Below, in pieces: positions 43,074 to 52,057 of a stretch of 64,000 nucleotides of DNA (position 1 is its first letter; every line of letters starts with the position of its first letter). The position numbers and the translations under genes were made by a program. A model generated the notes under the pieces. The model was given only the letters and a program-made list of their open reading frames with translations. It searched no databases and had not been told where the DNA came from. Source of the DNA: an uncultured Draconibacterium sp. (GTDB taxonomy: Bacteria; Bacteroidota; Bacteroidia; Bacteroidales; Prolixibacteraceae); NCBI RefSeq assembly GCF_963676815.1, contig NZ_OY781365.1, positions 744,001 through 808,000 of the forward strand. Direction: 5' to 3'.

Positions 43074-43102
43074 TTTCCACAAGTTGTGAAATGAAACCAC
43101 AA
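43074..43102 (+). promoter_or_regulatory. Enhancer-like boxes upstream of the PCD gene
   Basis: TTTCCACAA (43074-43082) and AAACCACAA (43094-43102), 20 bases apart. GTTGTGAAA between them forms an inverted copy of the first. The boxes read away from the PCD gene, the same orientation as at the lipoprotein gene. No matching promoter was found on the aldo/keto reductase side. Confidence 0.45.
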
Positions 43103-43229
43103 CCTTGTCCTTCTGTTTTCTCATTGAAACAAGTTCACTTTATAAAAACGAACAATAGCGTTTTCTCTTTGTTTCTAATTCAGTAACTTAAACGCCAAAT
43201 TCAATAACCAATTAAATCTGAACTTGATC

Positions 43230-44189
43230 ATGAAAGAAAAATTCAACAAAGAGAATCCCCGGAAAGAAATGAAACGCCGCGAGTTTATTCGGGTTGGTGC
43301 AAGTTTTGCCGCCGGTGCCGGCGTAGTAGGTTTGGGATCGACCAAACTTTTTGCGGCAAACAGTAATTCAGTGGCACAAACCACAATCGAGAACGTGACC
43401 TTAAACAACGGGGTGCAAATGCCAATTTTAGGTTTCGGCACCTTGTATTTAAACGATGAAAAAGGTGCACAATGTGTTGCCGATGCCATTTCGTTGGGTT
43501 ACCGCTTGATTGATACGGCTACCATTTATGGCAACGAAGCAGCTGTTGGTGCCGGCATTAAAAAAAGCGGAATCAACAGGAAAGAACTGTTTGTAACATC
43601 GAAACTCTGGGTGGATGACTCGGGTTATGAAAAGGGCAAAGCTGCTTTCCAGACTTCGCTTGATAAACTGGGCCTCGATTATCTTGATCTGTATCTTATC
43701 CACAGGCCGCGCGGCGATGTTAAAGGTTCGTGGAAAGCCATGGAAGAGCTGCACAAAGAAGGCAAGATAAAAGCGATTGGCATTAGTAATTTTGAAGATC
43801 ACCAGATTGATGAATTATTGGAATACGCCACAATAAAACCGGCTGTAAACCAGATTGAAACACATGCTTTCTTTCAGCAAAGTAAGGCACGAAAGTCGTT
43901 ATTGGATTACGGTGTACAAATGGAAGCCTGGTCGCCGTTTGCACAAGGACGAAACGAATTGTTTACCAACCAAACGCTGGCTACCATTGGCAAAAAGTAC
44001 AATAAAAACAATGCGCAGATAAGTTTAAGGTGGCATTATCAGCGCGGTATTGTTGCCATTCCTCGCTCATCTCAAAAGGCGCACATGCAGGAAAACCTTA
44101 ATATTTTTGATTTCGAGCTTAGTGATACGGATATGAAAACCATTGCCGAGCTGGACTTAAATAAAACCCAGTTTCCGGAGTGGGAATAG
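43230..44189 (+). CDS. Aldo/keto reductase with Tat signal
   Basis: 319 residues from the ATG at 43230. A twin-arginine signal (MKRREFIRVGASFAAGAG) precedes the AKR barrel, so the enzyme is probably exported with its cofactor, which is unusual for AKRs though known in Bacteroidota. The catalytic tetrad is visible: Asp in LIDTATIYGNE, Tyr in the same motif, Lys in VTSKLW and His in LIHRP. NADPH-contact motif AIPRSSQKAHMQENL is near the C-terminus. Substrate is unknown. Its stop abuts that of the convergent GH51 gene with no base between. Confidence 0.9.
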   Translation: MKEKFNKENPRKEMKRREFIRVGASFAAGAGVVGLGSTKLFAANSNSVAQTTIENVTLNNGVQMPILGFGTLYLNDEKGAQCVADAISLGYRLIDTATIYGNEAAVGAGIKKSGINRKELFVTSKLWVDDSGYEKGKAAFQTSLDKLGLDYLDLYLIHRPRGDVKGSWKAMEELHKEGKIKAIGISNFEDHQIDELLEYATIKPAVNQIETHAFFQQSKARKSLLDYGVQMEAWSPFAQGRNELFTNQTLATIGKKYNKNNAQISLRWHYQRGIVAIPRSSQKAHMQENLNIFDFELSDTDMKTIAELDLNKTQFPEWE

Positions 44190-45728
44190 TTACCGAATGA
44201 CTACAATATTTATTGAAAGCGGGGCCAGTTTTATGGCTCCGTTCTTTTTTACCGGTTTTTCGTTGATAGACACCACACTCTCCTCTCCTATTGCATTGCG
44301 CGAGTTTTCGTTTGGTGCTGTCATTTCAACAAGTGTAGCAGCCGAAGTTTTCGTATCAGTAAAATCCAGGTTAATGTACTGCTCCTCATAACTGCGGTTT
44401 ACAACAAAAACACAAACCTCATCATTTTCGTTACTATATGTTGCAGATATATCCAACGCTTCCACGGTCTGATCTTCGGCAATAAGCGGTATATTCCCCA
44501 CATCAACTTGCATCAAACGATTACCAACATACTTTCTAAAATACTGTAACGGATAATACACCGTTTGCTCCACAGAACCCTCATCGTTGGCTAAAATTGC
44601 ACCCAGAATATTTGCTGATTGCGCCCAATTAGCCATTGTTACATTCACAGCCTGCCGGTGAAAAACGTTCAAAAACGAAGCTGTTGCCAGCGCGCTCTTC
44701 CAGGTATATTCGCAATCTAAGTTGTATTGTCCTCCACAGGTTTTATCCCAAATTCCCCATTCGTCAACCGAGATTTTTATGGCTCCCTCGCGTGGCGGAA
44801 AGCGGTACCATTGAGAGAAATTCTCCACCTTTGCAGGAAACTGCTGAAGGTAATTGCCCAGCTCAGTTAAACTTGCATCAAAGCGGGTAATATTTTTATA
44901 AATAGAGTACGGATCATCGGGGCTGTTTCCTACGTACCAGTGCAACGACACGTAATCCACGATCGGCGATAAAGAAGCTAAAACGGGATCGTTCCAGTCG
45001 TATTTAAACGGATCGGCCACCACAAAGAATTTGATGGTCGGGTCGGTCAATTTCATCAGTTTGGCAAAATACCACGATTCTTCGGCATATTTCTCCGGAT
45101 CGTACAAACGCCCGGCATCTTCTCGCGCAGCCTCTTCATTTCCAAGGCTCCATAACTTTACACTATAAGGTTCTTCCGTTCCGTACTTTCTGCGAAGGTT
45201 GGCGTAATATGTATCGCCGGTTCCATTGCAGTATTCCACCCAGTTGGCAGCCTCTTCGGCAGTTCCCGTTCCCATATTTACCACAATGTAAGGCTCGGCA
45301 CCAATCTCGCGGCAATACTTTATGTATTCATCAGTTCCAAAATGGTTGTCTTCTACTCCACCCCAAATCAGGTTTCGGCGTGCCGGACGCTCATTACGTG
45401 GTCCGATACCATCTTCCCAATGATAAATTTTAGTGACTGTACCTCCCGGATAGCGCAAAACCGGAGTATTCAGTGCCTTCATCTTTTGCAGCACATCGGT
45501 GCGAAATCCATTTTCATCCGACAGTTCCGCACCTTCCTGAAATATTCCGCCGGTTATACTGTTTCGCAAATACTCGATAAACTGCCCGTAAATATTTGGC
45601 GATACTTCAATCGCTTGTTCCGGTTTCGAGATGGTAATTTTTGTTGCCTCTTGCGCAAAAGTGCTTTGAAATGAAACTACTGCAATTACTGCCCAAAGCA
45701 GCACGATTTTCTTAAACGGAATATTCAT
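44190..45728 (-). CDS. GH51 alpha-L-arabinofuranosidase, secreted
   Basis: 512 residues from the ATG at 45728 (MNIPFKKIVLLWAV...); the longer open frame to 45791 lacks a proper signal. Signal peptide cleaved near STFAQEA. GH51 features: YGQFIEYLRNSITGGIF, FRWPGG-type RYPGGTVTKIYHWEDGIGP, acid/base in LGNEEAARED and nucleophile in SVDEWGIWDKT, then a C-terminal beta-sandwich. It removes alpha-L-arabinofuranose side chains, which fits the GH43-rich PUL; next to GH26 it could also act on decorated mannans. The gap to the GH26 gene upstream is 93 bases. Confidence 0.92.
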   Translation of the reverse strand: MNIPFKKIVLLWAVIAVVSFQSTFAQEATKITISKPEQAIEVSPNIYGQFIEYLRNSITGGIFQEGAELSDENGFRTDVLQKMKALNTPVLRYPGGTVTKIYHWEDGIGPRNERPARRNLIWGGVEDNHFGTDEYIKYCREIGAEPYIVVNMGTGTAEEAANWVEYCNGTGDTYYANLRRKYGTEEPYSVKLWSLGNEEAAREDAGRLYDPEKYAEESWYFAKLMKLTDPTIKFFVVADPFKYDWNDPVLASLSPIVDYVSLHWYVGNSPDDPYSIYKNITRFDASLTELGNYLQQFPAKVENFSQWYRFPPREGAIKISVDEWGIWDKTCGGQYNLDCEYTWKSALATASFLNVFHRQAVNVTMANWAQSANILGAILANDEGSVEQTVYYPLQYFRKYVGNRLMQVDVGNIPLIAEDQTVEALDISATYSNENDEVCVFVVNRSYEEQYINLDFTDTKTSAATLVEMTAPNENSRNAIGEESVVSINEKPVKKNGAIKLAPLSINIVVIR

Positions 45729-45821
45729 TGTGCCTTTTTTAATTTGGTCCCAAAAATAGAACAAGCTCCCGGCTTTGTCCTGTTTTTGCAATGAATATTA
45801 ATGATTTATTTACCGTTTGAA

Positions 45822-46919
45822 TTATTGATAAATATCCTTCTCGGTCAATTCTTTTTGAAAAATTGTGTGTTGATCGTTATAGAACTTAATGAAGTTTTCG
45901 GAATCAGGACTGCCTTTGCTCGGAGCAAAATTACCATGATCAGTTGGTCGAAACGGATTACGCCACACCAACACATACGACAACTCGTGAGGCTGCAAAA
46001 TTTCCAGCACTTCTGTCCACCAATTGTGATTGCTTGCAATTGATCCACCGGTTTCACTAACGGTTGCTACTTTCCCCTTTTCTGCCGCCAGCTTTGTAAC
46101 TTTTTCGGCGCAGTTTTTCAAAGTACCTTTATAGTAACTTCCCCGATCGTAAAGGTCGAAACCCAGCACATCAACAATATCGTCTCCCGGGTAACGTTCC
46201 AGATATTCTGCTTTTGTTTGAAACCGATCGGTTGAGTAGGTAAACAACAAATGATGTATGCCTTTTGTGTTCTGCAAATAGTTAACCGTAAACCGCCAAA
46301 GGGCTTTGTATTCGTCAACGGAGCACAAATTTCGTCCCCACCAAAACCAGCTTCCGGTGTGTTCGTGGAACGGTCGGAAAAGAACCGGAATTTTTGTACC
46401 GTCGTCCGTTTCTAAACCATTTAAAAAGTTAGCGAGTTCATCTAGCCAGCTAACAAATAATTCGTGTTTTTCGCCACCCGGTAAAATCGACTTGACTGCT
46501 TTTTTCGATGACACATCCCAGGATGATCCGCCCGTAAAAGGATTTCGAAGATGCCAGCTTATTGTATTAATTCCACCTCGTTCATAAACGGTTTTAACCC
46601 AGGTTTGTATATCGTTAAAATTAACCGAATCAAGACTGTATTCATCACCTAACTCCAGGTGACCAATTTCCCAACCATAAACTGCAGGATAATCGCCACA
46701 CACATCTTTTACATCCGAGCGGCCTTCCTCGCCATACCAGCCTTCGCCATATGCCAGGTCATCCTGATGCCCAAACATCAGTCCCTGCTTTTTCAATTCA
46801 AAAAGATTCTGATAAAGATTTACGGTTTCTTTTGTTGCATTTTTGTCAGCCGGCATTGGTTTCTGTGCAGAAACAGAGATTGCGCAAAGCAAAACCAGGA
46901 TAAGAAATAGGCGTGTCAT
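45822..46919 (-). CDS. GH26 endo-beta-1,4-mannanase
   Basis: 365 residues with a signal peptide (ending VSAQKPM). GH26 catalytic motifs: acid/base Glu in LFRPFHEHTGSWFWWG and nucleophile Glu in ATVSETGGS; also SWHLRNPFTGGSSWDVS. It cuts beta-mannan or glucomannan backbones, often releasing mannobiose. It is one base after the GPH symporter stop and belongs to an operon with epimerase and GH130 phosphorylase. Confidence 0.94.
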   Translation of the reverse strand: MTRLFLILVLLCAISVSAQKPMPADKNATKETVNLYQNLFELKKQGLMFGHQDDLAYGEGWYGEEGRSDVKDVCGDYPAVYGWEIGHLELGDEYSLDSVNFNDIQTWVKTVYERGGINTISWHLRNPFTGGSSWDVSSKKAVKSILPGGEKHELFVSWLDELANFLNGLETDDGTKIPVLFRPFHEHTGSWFWWGRNLCSVDEYKALWRFTVNYLQNTKGIHHLLFTYSTDRFQTKAEYLERYPGDDIVDVLGFDLYDRGSYYKGTLKNCAEKVTKLAAEKGKVATVSETGGSIASNHNWWTEVLEILQPHELSYVLVWRNPFRPTDHGNFAPSKGSPDSENFIKFYNDQHTIFQKELTEKDIYQ

Positions 46920-46920
46920 T

Positions 46921-48297
46921 TTATTTTCGTTTTTGAACCAGTTCTTCAGTTACCTTATGCATAAATTTCTCATTCAATTTATAGCCCATCAGAAACAAAG
47001 CAGAAATTGCTGCTGCAATTCCCGGGTAAATACTCAGCGTCATTTTAATTCCGCTAAGTCCCATTTCGGTTTGATCGACATTTGCCTGAAAACCATAAAT
47101 TGCAAGAATCCAAAGTGTAATGGCGCCTCCCAAAGCACCTCCCATTTTTTGCGACATGGTTGACGAAGAAAAGATGAGACCCGTAGCACGACGCCCGTTT
47201 TTCCATTCCGAATAATCAGAAACATCGGCATACATCGCCCAGATCAAAGGCATGATAATTCCGGCGGTAATACCCACAACTAAATTAAGCCCATAAATTA
47301 CAAGAATCTGTTCGGCGTGTAAGAAGTACATCGAAAAGCTTAAAATTGCTGAAAGGATCATTGCCCCGATAAAGGTTTTTTTCTTACCCAATTTCGACGA
47401 TACCGGTTTTGCCAACACCACACCCAGCATATTTGCAGCCAGCCACATTGTCATATAAACCGAGGCCATTTTTGCCCAGGTTACCTCTCCAAATCCCGGG
47501 ATGTACTGGTCTTTTACGAAGTATTTAAAATAATACATCATCGATCCGTCTCTCAACGACGAAAAAATTGTGGCAAAAACACAAGCTCCCAAAACCACAA
47601 ACCATGGTATGTTTTTCGACAAATCGGCCAGGTCTCTTTTTATTGATGTTTTTTCATGTTTGGCAGGTTTTACCCGTTCTTTTGTCCAGGCGTACGTCAA
47701 CCAAAATGTTAGTACCACAATAATGGCATAAATAGCTACCGAGTATTGATAACCTTGAGCTTCGTTCGCTCCGCGATTCTGGAAAAATTCGATAAAATGC
47801 GCTGCTGTTGCAGTAACAAAAATACCACCGGCAAAAGCACCGATAAAACGGAAAGAAGCCAGCGTTGTTCGTTCGGCAGGAATTGGCGTCATAACACCTA
47901 ACAACGACGAGTATGGCACATTAATGGCCGTATACACCATCATCATCAGTGTGTAGGTTATGTAAGCGTAAACCAGACGTCCGGTGTCATCAAAATCGAA
48001 TCGCGTAAATGTCAGAACCCCGATAATCGCAAATGGAATAGCCACATATAAAATGTATGGTCTGAATTTCCCTCTGCGTGTGTTTGTGCGATCGCAAATC
48101 ATTCCCATAATCGGGTCGTTTACACTGTCCCAAATTCGGGTAAGCAACAACATTGTTCCTACTGCAGCCGGAGTCAGCTCTACTACGTCCGTATAGAAAA
48201 TAGTGAGAAACATGGTAAACAGCTTCCAAAAGATGGAGGAAGCAAAATCGCCAAATCCATACCCCAGTTTCTCTTTTATGTGAAGTTTCTCTGTCAT
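46921..48297 (-). CDS. GPH-family sugar:cation symporter (probable mannobiose importer)
   Basis: 458 residues with about 12 membrane helices and the family start KLGYGFGDFASSIFWKLFT. Other GPH marks: DPIMGMICDRTNTRRGKFRPY (split at CDRTN) and AMYADVSDYSEWKNGRRATGL. Members import disaccharides or glycosides with Na+ or H+. Between GH26 and the epimerase it most likely brings in mannobiose or mannosylglucose. Fits the mannan operon of Bacteroides fragilis, which has an equivalent transporter. Confidence 0.92.
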   Translation of the reverse strand: MTEKLHIKEKLGYGFGDFASSIFWKLFTMFLTIFYTDVVELTPAAVGTMLLLTRIWDSVNDPIMGMICDRTNTRRGKFRPYILYVAIPFAIIGVLTFTRFDFDDTGRLVYAYITYTLMMMVYTAINVPYSSLLGVMTPIPAERTTLASFRFIGAFAGGIFVTATAAHFIEFFQNRGANEAQGYQYSVAIYAIIVVLTFWLTYAWTKERVKPAKHEKTSIKRDLADLSKNIPWFVVLGACVFATIFSSLRDGSMMYYFKYFVKDQYIPGFGEVTWAKMASVYMTMWLAANMLGVVLAKPVSSKLGKKKTFIGAMILSAILSFSMYFLHAEQILVIYGLNLVVGITAGIIMPLIWAMYADVSDYSEWKNGRRATGLIFSSSTMSQKMGGALGGAITLWILAIYGFQANVDQTEMGLSGIKMTLSIYPGIAAAISALFLMGYKLNEKFMHKVTEELVQKRK

Positions 48298-48349
48298 AAG
48301 TTTTAGGTATAAAAACCGAGGTAAAACTGCTTACCCCGCTCAGTAAGTA

Positions 48350-49555
48350 TCAGGTTATTTTGTTGTTAATTCTTGCAATCATTTCAATCATTGCCCGGGT
48401 ATTGTGGTACGGACATTTCCAAAAGCCTACTTTATCCTCAGTTGAAATAGCAGTTCCTCTTTCATCTATCCTGCCAAACCACTCTCCGTTTTCATAATCA
48501 ATTACATTTTCTTTTATGTAATTCCATACTTCTGCAATATTCGTAAGATATTGATTTTTATCAGTAATTTCCCACGCGTCCATTAATCCGACCATAGCTT
48601 CGGCCTGCGGCCACCAATGCCGGTCGGTATCCAAATGGTCTCCTTCTTTTTCATAAAATAAAGAACCATCTGAAGCAGTACCTTCTTTTAAAGTTGCATC
48701 GACCAATTTTAAGGCTGTTTGCTGAATCGCTTTCAAGCATTCGGTTGCATTAATTTCATAAGCTGCCTCATGCAACAGCCAGGCTCCTTCAATATCGTGT
48801 CCGAAAGAAATAATATCACTTTTGGGTGTCCAGTCCATTTCGAAAAACAAACCGAAATGCCCCGTTTCATGATTGACAATTTTTGTTTGAAAAATATCAA
48901 GCAGATGCAAAATTCTTTCTCTTAGTTCATTATCAGGCCAAACCCTGTAAAGATTGGTGTATGGTTCAAGAATGTGCAAATGCGTATTCATAGATTTGGG
49001 CAGGTTGGCATCTTTTTCGCTTAATCGCATATCTGCCAAGGGTTTCCATTCTCTGTCCTGCGCTTCGATATATCCGCCGAATTGGTTTTCGCGGAAATTT
49101 GTTTCAATCAGACTGAAAAGTTTTTTAGCCAGCTCCAGACTTTCCTTGTTTCCGGTTGCCCGGTAAAATTCAGACAAGGCATACACGCCAAAGCCCTGTG
49201 CATAAGCTTGTTTTCGTGCATTTACAACTTCTCCTTTATAATCGAGTTCCCAAAACAATCCACCAAACTCCTTATCCCAAAAATTGTTACCCAGATAATC
49301 ATAAGCTCTTGTTGCCATTTGCTCCAGCTTCTCCGATCCGATTACGCGGTAAGCTGCAGCAAAAGTCCAAAGCAAACGGGTATTCAACACCGCACTTTTT
49401 GTGGCTCCGGTAATTACATTTCCGTCCTGATCTATTTGTCCAACAAAACCTCCAAACTTCTGATCGATTGTTCGCATACTCCAGAATTCGAGAATATTCT
49501 CCAATTCTAAAGTCATTTCCTCCTTTAATATTTCGAGTTCTTCTATTATGTCCAT
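48350..49555 (-). CDS. AGE-family cellobiose/mannobiose 2-epimerase
   Basis: 401 residues from the ATG at 49555 (MDIIEELEILKEEM). (alpha/alpha)6 barrel of the N-acylglucosamine 2-epimerase superfamily, with the catalytic-histidine regions NTHLHILEPYTNLYR, GHDIEGAWLLHEA and RHWWPQAEAMVGL, as in cellobiose 2-epimerases. In this context it should convert mannobiose (Man-Man) to mannosylglucose (Man-Glc), which the GH130 enzyme then splits. It follows the GH130 gene by 22 bases. Confidence 0.93.
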   Translation of the reverse strand: MDIIEELEILKEEMTLELENILEFWSMRTIDQKFGGFVGQIDQDGNVITGATKSAVLNTRLLWTFAAAYRVIGSEKLEQMATRAYDYLGNNFWDKEFGGLFWELDYKGEVVNARKQAYAQGFGVYALSEFYRATGNKESLELAKKLFSLIETNFRENQFGGYIEAQDREWKPLADMRLSEKDANLPKSMNTHLHILEPYTNLYRVWPDNELRERILHLLDIFQTKIVNHETGHFGLFFEMDWTPKSDIISFGHDIEGAWLLHEAAYEINATECLKAIQQTALKLVDATLKEGTASDGSLFYEKEGDHLDTDRHWWPQAEAMVGLMDAWEITDKNQYLTNIAEVWNYIKENVIDYENGEWFGRIDERGTAISTEDKVGFWKCPYHNTRAMIEMIARINNKIT

Positions 49556-49577
49556 TTTAAACTTCAACAAAATCGGA

Positions 49578-50762
49578 TTAAAGCAAATGCATAAAATCCT
49601 TATTCGAATCAATTAGCTTATTAATAGTCTCTACCGATTTGTGTGAATACAGCTGATCTTGTGGCGAGTTCATGCAGTAATCTACCAACTTCTCAACGGT
49701 TGATGTAGCCACGTGCATGCGCGTATCCGACGAAGCGTAGTAAATAAATACAGTACCATCCTCATCTTCAATCCATCCGTTAGAGAAAACAACATTTGAC
49801 ACATCGCCAACACGTTCGCCTTTTAGCGGAGCAATAAAATGTCCGTGCGGTTTATGGGTAACAATCCATGGTTTTTCCAGGTCGGTCATAAACATGTAAA
49901 GCGTATAACGTAACCCGGCAGCAGTGTTCCGAACACCGTGCGCCAGTTGTAACCAACCATGTTCTGTTCTAATTGGTGCCGGGCCAAGTCCGTTCTTTAC
50001 TTCGTATATGGTGTGATACGTTTTTGCGTCAACAATTACTTCTTCTTCAACCTCAGCATTTTCGATGGATTCCGACAAGCCAAAACCAATACCTCCGCCT
50101 TTCCCTGTATCAATAAATCCATCTTGGGGACGGGTGTAAAAGGCGTATTTGCCATCAATTAAATGCCGGAAAAGAACAACATTTCGTTGCTGTCCCGTTG
50201 TCGATATCAAATCGGGCAGGCGCTCCCATTCCACCAAATCTTTGGTTCGGGCAATTCCGGCAGCGGCAACTGCACTCGATGTATCCCCTTCAGGCGCTTC
50301 CGGATCTTTGCGCTCGGTGCAGAAAACGCCGTAAATCCAGCCATCATCGTGCTTTGTAAGTCGCATATCGTAAACGTTCGTGTCCGCATCATCGGTTTGC
50401 GGCAATGTTATCGGGCGATCCCAAAACCGGAAATTATCCACTCCATTAGGACTTTCAGCAATCGCAAAAAATGATTTCCGGTCGTTGCCTTCAGTTCGAA
50501 CAGCCAAAATGTGTTTGCCGTTAAATTTTATGGCTCCCGCATTAAAAGCAGCATTAAAACCATTACGCTCCATTAAAAACGGGTTGGTTTTTTCATTCAA
50601 ATCAAACCGCCAGTGCAAGGGAACATGCTCGCGGGTTAATACCGGATTTGCGTAACGGTTATAAATCCCGTTTGAAGAAAACAGTTTCTCATTTTTCTTC
50701 TCAAGCAGCACTTTAAAATCCGCCTTAATTTGTTTTAATCTCGAGTTAAATATTTCGTTCAT
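49578..50762 (-). CDS. GH130 4-O-beta-D-mannosyl-D-glucose phosphorylase
   Basis: 394 residues, no export signal, so cytoplasmic. Marks of GH130 subfamily 1: NPVLTREHVPLHWRFDLN, NAAFNAGAIKFNGK, the acid-Asp region DTNVYDMRLTKHDDG, and DTGKGGGIGFGL. It phosphorolyses Man-beta-1,4-Glc to mannose-1-phosphate and glucose, saving ATP. With GH26, the symporter and the epimerase it completes the known mannan pathway. The product mannose-1-P joins the mannose-6-P/ManA route via phosphomannomutase. First gene of the operon. Confidence 0.93.
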   Translation of the reverse strand: MNEIFNSRLKQIKADFKVLLEKKNEKLFSSNGIYNRYANPVLTREHVPLHWRFDLNEKTNPFLMERNGFNAAFNAGAIKFNGKHILAVRTEGNDRKSFFAIAESPNGVDNFRFWDRPITLPQTDDADTNVYDMRLTKHDDGWIYGVFCTERKDPEAPEGDTSSAVAAAGIARTKDLVEWERLPDLISTTGQQRNVVLFRHLIDGKYAFYTRPQDGFIDTGKGGGIGFGLSESIENAEVEEEVIVDAKTYHTIYEVKNGLGPAPIRTEHGWLQLAHGVRNTAAGLRYTLYMFMTDLEKPWIVTHKPHGHFIAPLKGERVGDVSNVVFSNGWIEDEDGTVFIYYASSDTRMHVATSTVEKLVDYCMNSPQDQLYSHKSVETINKLIDSNKDFMHLL

Positions 50763-51262
50763 CGTGTCTTATATTTTCAACAAGTTCTGTTCGATAACGT
50801 ATTTCTATTTACTCTTTTAATAACTGTGAATCAACAGAAAATACTTCTTGTTAATTATACAATATCGAATCGACGGTGAATATCTGAATTATTAGCGACA
50901 TTCGGTAAGAAAATAGGGTATTTTACAGCATCGTCAGAAAAAACATTGCTTCTAAATCTTCAACATTTGATGTGGTATAATGCAAAAAGATATTGAACCA
51001 TCGCCTTTGTACTATACATAACAAGCAAATAAATCGAGACATAATTGCATGTTCCTAAAGCAAACTGCTTATTTTCTGAATACATTATGGTCGCTTATTA
51101 CCGGTTGAATCAGCAATTAATCCTTAATTCTACACCTGTAACTCCTTAATTTTACAGATATAATTTACAAACCAACAGAAAGACATTAAATCAAAATCTT
51201 CACTTAGTTGATCTTAAAATTTGAGAAACGATATTTCTCACTGTCTCACATTTCGATAAATA
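50763..51262. other. 500-base intergenic region, divergent, no gene found
   Basis: AT-rich, with frequent stops in all frames and no ORF above about 15 codons that looks real. It must hold the promoter of the GH130 operon (minus) and of the plus-strand gene at 51263, but no clean TAnnTTTG element was seen. One perfect inverted repeat, TGAGAAA (51222-51228) with TTTCTCA (51234-51240), lies 23-41 bases before the plus-strand gene and could be an operator. Confidence 0.5.
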
Positions 51263-51868
51263 ATGATGAAAGTAACTTTACTCATAGCAACCTTTTTCCT
51301 TCTGGCTCTGGCTTCGCAGGCTCAATGGTCGCAGAGTGATCTTTCAGCACAAAAGCATTACCTGTATTCTACCGGCGAATATGTAGTTGGAAAAGAACAA
51401 GCAGGTAAAATTGGATTAAACTATACCTATAATAATAAATATACCATCAGCATCGGATATTCTGCCACCTTAAAAAAAACAATGACCCCGACCGACGATT
51501 TCCTTAAATCGGCTTCAAACCTTGCGCCGGCCTACTCTACCGAGCCATTTGAAAACAATGAGAATTTACACCTGATGCTGGGAAGAATTATTCCGCTCGA
51601 CAAACAAAACAGTATTCGGTTAGTACTTCAGGGAGGTCCGGGTATATCAACATTTCGTTCTCCGGAATTTAGTTTATTAACTTCAGGAGACAAGTATGAC
51701 TACAACATTGCTACCAAGAAAAAACTGAGTTTAGTTGTAAATCCAAAATTAGAAATGCCATTACTTTCGGCTTTGGGTTGTTCAATTGGCCCGATGCTAA
51801 TTGTGAATGACGAGCAGAAATATTTTGGTGCAAGCATCGGAATCATGTATGGTATAATTAAAAATTAA
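51263..51868 (+). CDS. Secreted outer-membrane-type protein of unknown function
   Basis: 201 residues with a signal peptide (cleavage near ASQAQWSQ). The rest alternates short amphipathic strands with glycines (KIGLNYTYNNKYTISIGYS, LHLMLGRIIPL, NSIRLVLQGGPGIST, ASIGIMYGIIKN), like a small outer-membrane beta barrel of eight or so strands. No family recognised. Start could be either of two adjacent ATGs (51263 or 51266). It stands alone 189 bases before a two-component system, which may or may not control it. Confidence 0.75.
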   Translation: MMKVTLLIATFFLLALASQAQWSQSDLSAQKHYLYSTGEYVVGKEQAGKIGLNYTYNNKYTISIGYSATLKKTMTPTDDFLKSASNLAPAYSTEPFENNENLHLMLGRIIPLDKQNSIRLVLQGGPGISTFRSPEFSLLTSGDKYDYNIATKKKLSLVVNPKLEMPLLSALGCSIGPMLIVNDEQKYFGASIGIMYGIIKN

Positions 51869-52057
51869 TAGCGCTTTTTTATCTCAAATAAGCTTTCACT
51901 CTATTCATTAATAACCGAAACTTTAATCCCAGACATCATCAGTAATATGCTGATATTTTGTTAAGCATTTATTCCCGTTTGCTTCAAATATTCCTGCACT
52001 TTTAGTAACTTTAACCAAAATGTTGCAGTTTTTTAGAACCTTTTAACAAAATTAACT

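Noticed and set aside
45729..45791. N-terminal extension of GH51
   Set aside because: It would bury the signal peptide behind 21 polar residues; the ATG at 45728 gives a normal signal.
49556..49612. N-terminal extension of the epimerase
   Set aside because: The extra codons look like a false signal peptide; family members are cytoplasmic and begin as at 49555.
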